Source: Devosia nanyangense (GTDB taxonomy: Bacteria > Pseudomonadota > Alphaproteobacteria > Rhizobiales > Devosiaceae). From it: a stretch of 63,656 nucleotides of DNA. The stretch is from NCBI GenBank assembly GCA_016213505.1, contig JACRAF010000065.1:1-63656 (forward strand). The letters are read 5' to 3'. Shown in pieces: positions 52,192 through 60,939 of this stretch. The stretch's first letter is position 1; each line of letters opens with the position of its first letter. Both the position numbers and the translations under genes were made by a program. Under the pieces are notes generated by a model, which was given only the letters and a program-made list of their open reading frames with translations, had not been told where the DNA came from and did no database searches.

Positions 52192-52806
52192 ATGAGCCTC
52201 CTCCTCGCCATCGACACCGCTGCGCCACGGCTGCAGCTTGCGCTGCTGGCTGGAGGCGACCGCGTCGAAACGCTGGTCGAGGACATGCCGACCGGCCAGG
52301 CCGAACGGCTGTTTCCGGCGCTGGGCGAACTCCTGGCGCGCGCCGGCGTCGTCTACAAGGACCTCACCCGCATCGCGGTCACCACCGGCCCCGGCTCGTT
52401 CACCGGGTTGCGCATCGGGCTTTCCGCCGCACGGGGGCTTGGCCTCGCGCTCGGCATCCCGGTCATCGGCGTTCCGTCGCTGCTGGCGCTGTCGCTGGTT
52501 GCCCGCGGCGACGCCAGTGCCGTGCTGCTCGATGCGCGCCGCAACGAAGCGTATTTCCAGACCTTTTCCGAGCCCGGGATTGCCATCGGGACGCCGGCCC
52601 TGCTGCCCATGAGCGAGGCGCGGCGGCGGGTCCCGGCGGGAGCGGAAGTGGTCACCAGCCCCTTCGTCGATATCGCCGCGCTCGCCCGTTTTGCCGTCTC
52701 TCTCGATCCCGCGCTCTATCCGCCCGAGGCTGCCTACATCCGCGACGCCGACGCAAAACTGCAGGAAAAATTCCGCGTCGCGCGGGTGCCGGAGACGGCG
52801 CCATGA
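52192..52806 (+). CDS. tsaB: tRNA threonylcarbamoyladenosine biosynthesis protein TsaB
   Basis: Partner of TsaD in making t6A on tRNA. The 204-residue ASKHA-fold protein has LLAIDTAAPRLQLAL at the start and the TTGPGSFTGLRIG motif. ATG at 52192. It overlaps rimI by ATGA. Confidence 0.95.
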   Translation: MSLLLAIDTAAPRLQLALLAGGDRVETLVEDMPTGQAERLFPALGELLARAGVVYKDLTRIAVTTGPGSFTGLRIGLSAARGLGLALGIPVIGVPSLLALSLVARGDASAVLLDARRNEAYFQTFSEPGIAIGTPALLPMSEARRRVPAGAEVVTSPFVDIAALARFAVSLDPALYPPEAAYIRDADAKLQEKFRVARVPETAP

Positions 52807-53285
52807 TGATGCGCAGCTGGATGGCGCCGATGGGGCTCCATATCGAGCCGAGCCAGCCGCGCGACGCCGACGCGGTGGCCAAGCTCCATGCGCAGAGCTT
52901 CTACCGCGGCTGGCCGAAGCAGGACATCGAGGCATACCTCCTGGACACCGACACCCCGACGCTGGTGGCGTGCGACAAGAAGCGCAAGGTCGCCGGTTTC
53001 GCCATGCTGCGCATCCTGGGCGACGACGTCGAGCTGATGACCATCGCGGTCGATCCGAAATATCGCGGCAAGGGGGTCGGGGCGGCGCTGCTCAGAGCCT
53101 GCTTCGAGGATCTGATGATGACGCCCAGTAAGCGCATGATCCTCGAGGTCGCGGCCGACAATCCGGCGGCTATAAAACTCTACCAGAAGCTCGGCTTCAC
53201 CAAGCTGTCGGAACGCAAGGGCTATTACGCCCGGCCCGACGGCCAGCCGGCGACCGCCCTTGTGATGGCACGCGATCTTGGGTAG
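52803..53285 (+). CDS. rimI: Ribosomal-protein-alanine N-acetyltransferase RimI
   Basis: A 160-residue GNAT acetyltransferase; acetyl-CoA loop is YRGKGVGAALL and the family end is YQKLGFTKLSERKGYY. The N-terminus has three possible Met codons (MMMRS). It acetylates ribosomal S18 in E. coli; in this order that role is likely but other targets are possible. Overlaps tsaB (ATGA). Confidence 0.93.
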   Translation: MMMRSWMAPMGLHIEPSQPRDADAVAKLHAQSFYRGWPKQDIEAYLLDTDTPTLVACDKKRKVAGFAMLRILGDDVELMTIAVDPKYRGKGVGAALLRACFEDLMMTPSKRMILEVAADNPAAIKLYQKLGFTKLSERKGYYARPDGQPATALVMARDLG

Positions 53286-53294
53286 CCCTGTTGG

Positions 53295-53735
53295 ATGCTG
53301 AAGCCCGGCCACACCGAAACGCTCGAGGAGCAATGCGCCAAGAAGGGCATGCGCATGACCGAGCAGCGCCGCGTCATCGCGCAGGTGATCGAGGCGGCCG
53401 ACGATCACCCCGATGTAGAGGAGCTGTATCGCCGTGCCGAGGCGCAGGATCCGCGCATCTCGCTCTCCACCGTCTACCGGACGCTCAACCTGTTCGAGGA
53501 ATACGGCCTCGTCACCAAGCATGATTTCAAGGACGGCCGCGCCCGCTTCGAGCTGATCCCCGACGAGCACCACGATCACCTGATCGATATCCGCTCGGGC
53601 AAGGTGATCGAGTTCAGGAACGAGGAGATCGAAGCGATCCAGGACGTCATCGCCAAGCGCCTGGGCTACCGGCTCGTCGATCACCGGCTCGAGCTCTATG
53701 CGGTGCCGCTCGAAGCCGAGCGCGACAAGAAATGA
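53295..53735 (+). CDS. mur: Fur family regulator, Mur (manganese) type
   Basis: A 146-residue Fur-family repressor. The winged helix holds RMTEQRRVIAQVIEAADDHPDVEELYRR and STVYRTLNLFEEYGL; metal ligands include the HHDH motif in DEHHDHLI. In Hyphomicrobiales the Fur protein in the rimI-plsC-miaB context is the manganese-sensing Mur; this call is from location and sequence pattern. It is not the heme-responsive Irr. The stop overlaps plsC (ATGA). Confidence 0.88.
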   Translation: MLKPGHTETLEEQCAKKGMRMTEQRRVIAQVIEAADDHPDVEELYRRAEAQDPRISLSTVYRTLNLFEEYGLVTKHDFKDGRARFELIPDEHHDHLIDIRSGKVIEFRNEEIEAIQDVIAKRLGYRLVDHRLELYAVPLEAERDKK

Positions 53736-54532
53736 TCTTCCGCAGCCTGTTTTTCATCTTCGTCTACGTGCCGGCGATGATCGTGCTGATCCCGACGCAG
53801 TTCGTCATCACCCGGCTCGGGCTGTTCTGGAACGTGCCCACGATGCTGTTCCACACGCTCGGCTGCGTGTTCCTCGGGCTCCGCGTCAAAACCATCGGCG
53901 AGCCGCTGCACGGCCGGCCGACATTGCTCCTCTCCAACCACATCTCGTGGACCGACATCATCGCCATCGGGTCCAAGGCCGATGTCACCTTCGTCTCGAA
54001 GGCCGGGGTGCGCGACACTTTCTTCGTCGGCTTCATGGCGTCGCTGCAAAAGACCATCTTCGTCGACTACGACCGGCGGCAGGATACCCGCCGCACCAAT
54101 GCCGAAATGGCCAAGCGCCTGGCCAGCAACAGCGCGGTGCTGCTGTTTGCCGAGGGCCATCGCGATCTGGGCTCGCACGTCCAGCCGTTCCGCTCGGCGC
54201 TGGTCGGCGCCGCACAGGCGGCCATGAAGGAGGGCGGCGCCACCGAGGTCGCCATCCAGCCCGTCGCCATCTCCTACACCCACCTTCAGGGCCTGCCGGT
54301 GTCGCGCAACGAGCGCGCCGGCATTTCCGGCATGAATGCCCGTGGCTTCCGGGCGGTGGTCGCCAACCTTCTGACCTCGGGCATGAAGGACGTGACCATC
54401 GCCTTCGGCGCCCCGATCCCGCTCGAGACCGGCACCGACCGCAAGGTCGTCACCAAAATCGCCGAGGACCGCGTCCGGAGGATGCTGGTCGCCCTCAACC
54501 GCGGCCAGCCGGTGCCGGAACTGGCGGCTTAG
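53732..54532 (+). CDS. plsC: 1-acyl-sn-glycerol-3-phosphate acyltransferase
   Basis: Membrane acyltransferase in phospholipid synthesis. The 266-residue protein has an N-terminal membrane segment and the catalytic H70-x4-D75 in NHISWTD. The glycerol-phosphate motif, normally EGT, reads E141-G-H143 (FAEGHRDLG), an odd Thr-to-His change. ATG 53732 overlaps mur. It may be an OlsA/lyso-lipid acyltransferase paralog. Confidence 0.9.
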   Translation: MIFRSLFFIFVYVPAMIVLIPTQFVITRLGLFWNVPTMLFHTLGCVFLGLRVKTIGEPLHGRPTLLLSNHISWTDIIAIGSKADVTFVSKAGVRDTFFVGFMASLQKTIFVDYDRRQDTRRTNAEMAKRLASNSAVLLFAEGHRDLGSHVQPFRSALVGAAQAAMKEGGATEVAIQPVAISYTHLQGLPVSRNERAGISGMNARGFRAVVANLLTSGMKDVTIAFGAPIPLETGTDRKVVTKIAEDRVRRMLVALNRGQPVPELAA

Positions 54533-54912
54533 GCTCGTCGCGGCCCGACGACGCAGAACTGATTGCCCTCGGGGTCGCGCAGCACCGTGTAGCCGGGCGC
54601 TTCCCGGAAATGCGTCGCGCCAGGTCCGCTGAGGCGTTCCACCTCGGTTTCACGGTCTGCGGTGATGACGTCGAGGTGGATGCGGTTGCGCGCCGGGCGC
54701 GGTCCAACCATGAGCTGGAAGCAGATCACCGGCCCTGGCCCGTCGAGCAGGACCGAAGGACCGGTCCCCGGCGTCAGACCAAGAGACGCGAGCGGCGCGA
54801 TCTCGGCGTCGTTGTAGGGCCGTATGCTGTAGTCGTCGAGTACCGCCTCCCAGAACCGGGCGAGCCGCGCCGGATGATCCGCGTCGATCACGATTTCGCC
54901 CAGTCTGGCCAT
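54529..54912 (-). CDS. VOC family (glyoxalase-like) protein
   Basis: A 127-residue glyoxalase-like domain: IVIDADHPARLARFWEAVL at the start and RIHLDVITAD then FREAPGYTVLRDPEGNQFCVV. Ligand unknown. The end converges with plsC (4-base overlap). Its start overlaps the preceding XRE regulator by 25 bases, so VOC, XRE and DUF2975 genes form a unit. Confidence 0.88.
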   Translation of the reverse strand: MARLGEIVIDADHPARLARFWEAVLDDYSIRPYNDAEIAPLASLGLTPGTGPSVLLDGPGPVICFQLMVGPRPARNRIHLDVITADRETEVERLSGPGATHFREAPGYTVLRDPEGNQFCVVGPRRA

Positions 54913-55160
54913 GTGCCCCCTCCGTCATTCTCGTCCGGCCCGGGCGCCGAGCTCGCGTCCGGTACATAGGCCAGGAGGTCCCCTGGCTGGCAATCGAGCA
55001 CCGCGCAGATGCGCGATAGCGTCTCGAAACGGATGCCGCGCACCTTGCCCGATTTGAGCAGCGACACGTTCTGCTCGGAAATGCCGATCTGTTCGGCCAG
55101 GTCCTTGGAGCGGATGCGGCGCTTGGCGAGGACGACGCCCAGATTGACCTCGATCGCCAT
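54888..55160 (-). CDS. XRE/Cro-CI small helix-turn-helix regulator
   Basis: A 90-residue regulator whose helix-turn-helix covers about residues 10-65 (RSKDLAEQIGISEQNVSLLKSGKVRG), of the YozG-like type that usually pairs with a DUF2975 membrane protein. The tail is acidic and Gly/Pro-rich. It starts one base after the DUF2975 gene. Confidence 0.9.
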   Translation of the reverse strand: MAIEVNLGVVLAKRRIRSKDLAEQIGISEQNVSLLKSGKVRGIRFETLSRICAVLDCQPGDLLAYVPDASSAPGPDENDGGGTWPDWAKS

Positions 55161-55161
55161 C

Positions 55162-55698
55162 TCAGACGATGCCCCGGTTATCTTCCTCGATGGCGATGGC
55201 GTCGCGCATCACCAGGGCAAACGCCAGCAGCAGCGCCGCCATCACCAGCGCCGCGATCTCGTTCGAGCCGATGCCGATTACCAGCGCCTTCTGTCCGGCT
55301 GGGGCATTTGCCGTGAGCACGAGGCCGAGCCCCGTCCGCACGACAATGCCGGCAACCGCACTGACGCCGGCCCACAGGCCCAGCCGCCGCAACCTCGCGG
55401 GCAGGGCCGGGGTGAACACACGCCCGCTGCCGAGCAGCGCAAAAAGCCGCCACGACTCGATCATGGCGATCACAAAGATCGCCGCGGGCACGAGGCTGAG
55501 GAGGTAAGCAGCAACCAGCGTGCCGCCCTCCGGCATCGGGGCGCCCGGCAAGCCGCTAGCCAGTGTCACGGCCAGTTGCCGTTGGTCGAACCAGCTCGAG
55601 AGGCTGAACCCGCCAACCCCAACTGCGCCCACCAGCGCGACAGCCCCGCCGATCCGCGCCATGCGTCTCAAATGGCTCAGCGAATTCTCGTCAGTCAT
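55162..55698 (-). CDS. DUF2975 membrane protein
   Basis: A 178-residue protein with four predicted membrane spans, of the DUF2975 family. This family is typically paired with a small XRE regulator as here, and may sense an envelope signal. The role is unknown. ATG at 55698. Confidence 0.85.
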   Translation of the reverse strand: MTDENSLSHLRRMARIGGAVALVGAVGVGGFSLSSWFDQRQLAVTLASGLPGAPMPEGGTLVAAYLLSLVPAAIFVIAMIESWRLFALLGSGRVFTPALPARLRRLGLWAGVSAVAGIVVRTGLGLVLTANAPAGQKALVIGIGSNEIAALVMAALLLAFALVMRDAIAIEEDNRGIV

Positions 55699-55778
55699 GA
55701 CCTTCTCAACGTTTTATTTGACGAAATGATCGTAAAACAATAAGTCGTGCAGATCAAACCTGAACCGAGCCTTTCCCC

Positions 55779-56363
55779 ATGTCCTTGTTTCGCTGCATGC
55801 TCATCCTCGCCCTGCTGACGCTGCCGCTCGGCGCCTGCGCGTCGGTGCCGCTCGGCTCGCTCATTCCGCTGACGCGGATCGACCTGATGACCACCAACCT
55901 CGATGCCCTGCGCGCCGCCCTCCGCCTTCCCACGTCGCTTCGCCCTCGGCCGGCGGGCGTACAGATGGACGTGATCCTCGTCCTTGAAGGCCAGCCCGCC
56001 GAGACCGTGGCCCTGGCACTGGTCGAGACCGGCGAGCCGGCCGATCTTGCCACCCTGCCGGCGCCCGGTCCTGGCGGCAGCCTGACCTACGTCTATCGGC
56101 TTGCACCGGCCGACATCGGACGGTTCGATGCCATTCGCAAAGCCCTTGCGGCGCATCAGGCGGCGCACCACAGCGGCTCGCTCAGCATCGGCATTGCGAC
56201 CCGCGAGTTCTGCAGCACCGGGCCTGTTCCGGCCGGACCGGTGCCCGCATCGACCTACCTGCTGACCTCCGAGAATGCCGGCTTTGTCACGCTGCTCGAG
56301 GGGTTCGATCTGCGCGGCGATCCAAAGCTCGCGGGCGCATTCACGACCCTCAGCCCCTGCTAG
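55779..56363 (+). CDS. Lipoprotein of unknown function
   Basis: A 194-residue lipoprotein; lipobox LPLGAC gives lipidated C20. The mature domain shows no recognised family; three further Cys are present. ATG 55779. It precedes miaB by 49 bases on the same strand. Confidence 0.82.
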   Translation: MSLFRCMLILALLTLPLGACASVPLGSLIPLTRIDLMTTNLDALRAALRLPTSLRPRPAGVQMDVILVLEGQPAETVALALVETGEPADLATLPAPGPGGSLTYVYRLAPADIGRFDAIRKALAAHQAAHHSGSLSIGIATREFCSTGPVPAGPVPASTYLLTSENAGFVTLLEGFDLRGDPKLAGAFTTLSPC

Positions 56364-56412
56364 TGGGCGGGATGTCTTGGCGCCCCGCCGGCATTTGGTT
56401 TACTGAGGCGCC

Positions 56413-57819
56413 ATGACCGACGTCCCCGAACTCAGGCCCAAGCGCGTCTTCATCAAGACCTATGGCTGCCAGATGAATGTCTACGACAGCGACCGCATGG
56501 CGGACGCGCTGGCGCCGCACGGCTATGAGCCGACGTTGGCGATGGACGATGCGGATCTTGTGGTGCTAAACACTTGCCACATCAGGGAAAAGGCGTCCGA
56601 AAAGGTGTTCTCGGAGCTCGGCCGGCTGGGTCAGCTCCGGGCCGAGGGGCGCCACTTCATGATCGGCGTCGCCGGCTGCGTGGCGCAGGCCGAGGGCGAG
56701 GAGATCGCCCGCCGCGCCAAGGGCCGCGTCGACCTGGTGTTCGGGCCGCAGAGCTACCACCGCCTGCCCGAACTCATCGCCCGCGCCGGGCGCGGCGAAG
56801 TGGTGGTCGAGACCGAGTTCCCGGAGGAAGACAAGTTCGAGCACCTGCCGGCGGCCCGCCGCGAGGTGACCGTGGCGCGCGGCCTCACGGCCTTTCTCAC
56901 CGTTCAGGAAGGCTGCGACAAGTTCTGCTCGTTCTGCGTCGTCCCCTATACGCGCGGCGCCGAGACCAGCCGCCCGGTGGAACAGGTGCTGGCCGAAGCC
57001 CGCAACCTCGTCGACGCCGGAGTGCGCGAGCTGACCCTGCTCGGCCAGAACGTCAATGCCTGGCACGGCCTCGATTCGAAGGGCCGCACGGTCGGGCTCG
57101 GCGAACTCTGCGCCCGATTAGCCGAACTGCCCGGGCTGGCCCGCATCCGCTACACCACCAGCCATCCCTCGGACATGACCGATGAGCTGCTCGAGGCCCA
57201 TCGCGACAACCCCAAACTGATGCCGTATCTCCACCTGCCGGTGCAGTCGGGGTCGGACGCCATCCTCAAGGCGATGAACCGCCGCCACAGCCGCGCCGAC
57301 TATCTTCGGATCATCGAGCGCATCAAGGCGGCCCGGCCCGACATGGCGATGTCGGGCGATTTCATCGTCGGTTTTCCCGGCGAGACCGACGCCGATTTTG
57401 CTGAGACGCTGTCGATCGTGCGCGAGGTCGGCTACGCCTCGGCCTACACCTTCAAATACTCGGTCCGCCCCGGCACCCCCGGCGCGACCATGTCCGATCA
57501 GGTGCCCGAAGCGGTAAAGGCCGAACGGCTGGCCGAGCTCAACGAGCTGATCAGCGCCGGCATCCGCGATTTCGGCCGTTCGGTGGTCGGCAGAACCCTC
57601 GACGTGCTGATCGAAAAGCCCGGCCGCCAGCCCGGCCAGCTCGGCGGCCGCTCGCCCTATCTCCAGGCGGTGCATATGGCCGGCCCCGAGCGCCTCATCG
57701 GCAGCGTGCAGCAGGTCGAAATCGTCTCCGCCCGAAATAATTCGATTGAAGGCAAGATTGTCACACCGGCGGAACCCAGAACTGCTAGCTTTATTGAGTC
57801 TCAAGTCGCCTTGGCCTAG
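56413..57819 (+). CDS. miaB: tRNA-2-methylthio-N6-dimethylallyladenosine synthase MiaB
   Basis: Radical-SAM methylthiotransferase modifying A37. The 468-residue protein has N-terminal cluster Cys C19, C55, C89, radical-SAM cluster C168-x3-C172-x2-C175 (CDKFCSFC) and a C-terminal TRAM domain. ATG 56413. Its stop TAG is immediately followed by a palindromic repeat. Confidence 0.98.
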   Translation: MTDVPELRPKRVFIKTYGCQMNVYDSDRMADALAPHGYEPTLAMDDADLVVLNTCHIREKASEKVFSELGRLGQLRAEGRHFMIGVAGCVAQAEGEEIARRAKGRVDLVFGPQSYHRLPELIARAGRGEVVVETEFPEEDKFEHLPAARREVTVARGLTAFLTVQEGCDKFCSFCVVPYTRGAETSRPVEQVLAEARNLVDAGVRELTLLGQNVNAWHGLDSKGRTVGLGELCARLAELPGLARIRYTTSHPSDMTDELLEAHRDNPKLMPYLHLPVQSGSDAILKAMNRRHSRADYLRIIERIKAARPDMAMSGDFIVGFPGETDADFAETLSIVREVGYASAYTFKYSVRPGTPGATMSDQVPEAVKAERLAELNELISAGIRDFGRSVVGRTLDVLIEKPGRQPGQLGGRSPYLQAVHMAGPERLIGSVQQVEIVSARNNSIEGKIVTPAEPRTASFIESQVALA

Positions 57820-57866
57820 CGCGTGAACTCGAAAAGTGGACGCCGGTTTTCGGAGAAGTTCACGCG
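57820..57866. repeat. Rhizobial-type palindromic intergenic repeat, copy 2
   Basis: Perfect 10-base arms CGCGTGAACT (57820-57829) and AGTTCACGCG (57857-57866), with the core GAAAAGTGGACGCCGGTTTT inside, identical to that of copy 1. It begins on the base after the miaB stop. Confidence 0.85.
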
Positions 57867-57903
57867 TCAGATAGGCCGGGCCACTCCAAGGAGTTGACCG
57901 AGT

Positions 57904-58920
57904 TTGAACAGGCATTTGTCCGCGACGCCCGACAACGCCCTTTCCTCGCAGCTTGAACTGGCCTTCGAAGACAACCGCCTCGCCGCTCAGCTCTATGGCG
58001 ACTTCGACCAGAACCTCGCCCTCATCGAACAGCGCCTCGGCGTCACCGCGACGCCGCGTGGCAATCATCTGATGCTCAAGGGCGCGGCCTCTGCGGTCGA
58101 TCAGGCGCGTCGGGTGCTCGAATCGCTCTACGGCCTGCTCGAGGAGGGCCGCTCGCTCGAGGTCGCCAACGTCGACACCATGATCCGCATGATCGAGAGC
58201 GAGGACAGCCAGCTGGTGCTCCCCACCCTCGAGAAGAAGGGCAAGGTGCGGATGGCGCAGATCGCCACCCGCAAGGCGACGATCGTTGCCCGCACCCCGG
58301 CGCAGGACGCCTATATGCGCGCCATGGAGCGCGCCGAGCTGATCTTCGGCATCGGCCCGGCCGGTACCGGCAAGACCTATCTCGCCGTCGCCCACGCCGC
58401 GACGCTGCTCGAGCGCGGCGACATCAACCGCATTATCCTCTCCCGCCCGGCCGTCGAGGCCGGCGAGCGCCTGGGGTTCCTGCCCGGCGACATGAAGGAA
58501 AAGGTCGATCCCTACCTCAGGCCCCTCTACGACGCGCTCTACGACATGATGCGGCCCGAGCACGTCGAGCGCTGCATCACCTCGGGCATCATCGAGGTCG
58601 CCCCGCTCGCCTTCATGCGCGGGCGGACGCTGGCCAACGCCGTGGTGATCCTCGACGAGGCGCAGAACACGACCACCATGCAGATGAAGATGTTCCTGAC
58701 CCGGCTGGGCGAGAATTCCAAGATGATCGTCACCGGCGATCCGAGCCAGGTCGACCTGCCGCGCGGCGAGAAATCCGGGCTGGTCGATGCGGTCGGCCTG
58801 CTCGACGGCATCGAGGGCGTCCACATCACCCGCTTCAACGACAAGGACGTGGTGCGCCACGCCCTGGTCGGCCGGATCGTCCGCGCCTATGACGCGGCGG
58901 GCGCGAAACCGCAGGGATGA
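57904..58920 (+). CDS. PhoH family ATPase
   Basis: A 338-residue NTPase of the PhoH/YbeZ family, usually next to ybeY and linked to rRNA processing. Walker A is GPAGTGKT (151-158) and Walker B VVILDEAQN. The start is TTG 57904, with AAGGAG about 10 bases upstream; no nearby ATG is in frame. miaB-phoH-ybeY-corC-lnt follows the standard order. Confidence 0.94.
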   Translation: MNRHLSATPDNALSSQLELAFEDNRLAAQLYGDFDQNLALIEQRLGVTATPRGNHLMLKGAASAVDQARRVLESLYGLLEEGRSLEVANVDTMIRMIESEDSQLVLPTLEKKGKVRMAQIATRKATIVARTPAQDAYMRAMERAELIFGIGPAGTGKTYLAVAHAATLLERGDINRIILSRPAVEAGERLGFLPGDMKEKVDPYLRPLYDALYDMMRPEHVERCITSGIIEVAPLAFMRGRTLANAVVILDEAQNTTTMQMKMFLTRLGENSKMIVTGDPSQVDLPRGEKSGLVDAVGLLDGIEGVHITRFNDKDVVRHALVGRIVRAYDAAGAKPQG

Positions 58921-59085
58921 TGTGATGAGAGCGTGGGCAAAGGCCCCCTCACCCGGATCGCAAGGGCGATCCGACCTCTCCCCCAAAGGGAGAGGTAATC
59001 TCGGCTCAAGCCGCGCCCTTCACCTCTCCCTTTGGGGGAGAGGTCGCCGCGTAGCGGCGGGTGAGGGGGCTTAGCCTCAACCGCC
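58921..59085. repeat. Intergenic hairpin repeat with CCTCTCCC / GGGAGAGG arms
   Basis: Contains GACCTCTCCCCCAAAGGGAGAGGT and CACCTCTCCCTTTGGGGGAGAGGT (two nested hairpins), with outer CCCCCTCACCCG / CGGGTGAGGGGG arms that pair. It is the clearest member of this spacer family; no gene. It parts phoH from ybeY. Confidence 0.75.
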
Positions 59086-59574
59086 ATGCCCGCACCCCTT
59101 GCCATCGAAATCGCCCGCAATTGCGAGGGCTGGCCCGAGGCGCTCGACGCGCGCGCCGAGGCGGCCGTCCGCGAAGCGCTCAAGCAGTCGAAAGCAAAAG
59201 TCACCGGCGCCGCCGAGTTGTCGATCGTTTTGACCGACGACGCCGAACAGCGCGTCCTCAACCGCGACTGGCGCGGCATCGACAAATCCACCAACGTGCT
59301 AAGTTTCCCCCAGATCGAGCCGTTCGCGCCGGTTTCGGGGCTCATCGGCGACATCATCCTGGCCCGCGAGACCCTGGTTCGCGAGGCCGGGGAACAGGGC
59401 GTTTCCTTCGAGGATCATTTCAGCCATCTCGTCGTCCATGGCTTTTTGCACCTTCTGGGCTATGATCACCTGGATGACGACGAGGCCCTTGCCATGGAGG
59501 GCCTGGAGACCCAGATTCTGGCCTCCCTCGGGGTGGCGGACCCCTACAGCGATGACGAGCCGGCCGAAAAATGA
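59086..59574 (+). CDS. ybeY: Endoribonuclease YbeY
   Basis: Metal-dependent RNase for rRNA maturation and quality control. The 162-residue protein has the zinc motif H118-x3-H122-x5-H128 (HGFLHLLGYDH) and STNVLSFP. ATG 59086. The stop overlaps the corC-like start by 4 bases. Confidence 0.96.
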   Translation: MPAPLAIEIARNCEGWPEALDARAEAAVREALKQSKAKVTGAAELSIVLTDDAEQRVLNRDWRGIDKSTNVLSFPQIEPFAPVSGLIGDIILARETLVREAGEQGVSFEDHFSHLVVHGFLHLLGYDHLDDDEALAMEGLETQILASLGVADPYSDDEPAEK

Positions 59575-60605
59575 GCGATAGCGACACCACGCCGAAGTCC
59601 GACGGCCAGGACTGGCCCCCGGCCGAGCCTCCGTCGCCTCCCGCCCCCGCCGCGCCGCGGGGGCAATCGCTGTGGACGAGGCTCAGGGCCATGTTCGCGC
59701 TGCGACCGGTCTCGCTGCGCGGCGATCTCGAGGTGGCGCTCGAAAGCGAGGCCTCGGGCGAAACCCAGGATTTCTCCGAATCCGAGCGCACGATCCTCCA
59801 GAACGTCCTGCAGCTGGGCGAAAAGCGGGTCGAGGACGTCATGGTGCCGCGCGCCGATATCGAGGCGATCGACGTCGAGAGCACGCTCGGCGACATGGTC
59901 GCGCGGTTCCGCAAAGTCGGCCATTCGCGCATTCCGGTCTATGCCGACAACATCGACAACATCACCGGCTTCATCCACGTCAAGGATGCGCTGCGGCGGA
60001 TCACCGAGGTGGTCACCGATCCGGCCAAGGACATCCCGGTCCGGCTGGTGTCGATCGCGCTCAAGCTGAAGCTCTCAAAGCTCGATATCGCGCGGACGGT
60101 CCTCTTCGTGCCACCGCTGATGCCGGTGGGCGACCTGCTGCAGCAGATGCAGCTCAAGCGCGTCCACATGGCCATCGTCATCGACGAATATGGCGGCACC
60201 GACGGCGTCGTCACGATCGAGGATCTGCTGGAAGCCGTGGTCGGCGAGATCGAGGACGAGCACGACGAGGAAGACGGCCCGTTGATCCGCAAGATCAATT
60301 CCAACATCTTCATCGCCTCGGCCCGCGCCGAGCTGGGCGAGGTGGAGGGCGTCATCGGTCCCGATTTCGACCCCGGCGAACACGGCGCCGATGTCGACAC
60401 CATCGGCGGGCTGGTGTTCGTCCTGGCCGGCCGGGTGCCGGAAAAGGGCGAAACCATCGGTGGCCTCAAGAACTTCGAGTTCGAAGTGCTGCAGGCCGAT
60501 TCCCGCCAGCTCCGCCGCATCAAGATCAAGCGCATCAAGCAGCGCAAGGCACCGGGCGCGAAGGCGGACGGCAAGCCCGAGGCCGAGACCAAGGCGGCGG
60601 AGTAG
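59571..60605 (+). CDS. CorC/HlyC-type CBS-domain protein
   Basis: A 344-residue cytoplasmic protein with two CBS domains (VMVPRADIEAID, VIDEYGGTDGVVTIEDLLEA) and a C-terminal CorC/HlyC domain, often called hemolysin family or CorC, linked to Mg/Co efflux. The N-terminal 40 residues are Pro-rich. Unlike its usual neighbour order, lnt is not immediately downstream: a toxin-antitoxin pair intervenes. Confidence 0.93.
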   Translation: MSDSDTTPKSDGQDWPPAEPPSPPAPAAPRGQSLWTRLRAMFALRPVSLRGDLEVALESEASGETQDFSESERTILQNVLQLGEKRVEDVMVPRADIEAIDVESTLGDMVARFRKVGHSRIPVYADNIDNITGFIHVKDALRRITEVVTDPAKDIPVRLVSIALKLKLSKLDIARTVLFVPPLMPVGDLLQQMQLKRVHMAIVIDEYGGTDGVVTIEDLLEAVVGEIEDEHDEEDGPLIRKINSNIFIASARAELGEVEGVIGPDFDPGEHGADVDTIGGLVFVLAGRVPEKGETIGGLKNFEFEVLQADSRQLRRIKIKRIKQRKAPGAKADGKPEAETKAAE

Positions 60606-60687
60606 CGACACCGACGACGCGGTGCTTCGCTTCGCGAATAGCAAAGAACTAGTACACATCTGCTTCGCGCTATGCTAACGCGTACTC

Positions 60688-60939
60688 GTGAAAGAGATTT
60701 CGTACACGCCCGAAGCCCGGAAGGTGATCGATCGATTACCGGCAAACGAAGCGAGGCGCATTCGAGCCAAGATCCAGCAGTATGCGGCTGATCCAGCAAG
60801 CCTCGCCAACAACGTCAAGGCGCTCAAGGGCTCAAGGTATCTGCGACTACGGGTCGGCGACTGGCGGGTCGTCATGAATGACCAGGGCGTTGTCCTGATC
60901 ATCGTTAAAGTAGGACCGAGAGGTAGTATCTATGACTAA
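60688..60939 (+). CDS. RelE/ParE-type toxin
   Basis: An 83-residue RelE-superfamily protein (KEISYTPEARKVIDRLP, KALKGSRYLRLRVGDWRVVM) likely cleaving mRNA on the ribosome. The start is GTG 60688. It overlaps the XRE antitoxin by 8 bases. Codon use is less GC-rich than in the flanking core genes. Confidence 0.92.
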   Translation: MKEISYTPEARKVIDRLPANEARRIRAKIQQYAADPASLANNVKALKGSRYLRLRVGDWRVVMNDQGVVLIIVKVGPRGSIYD

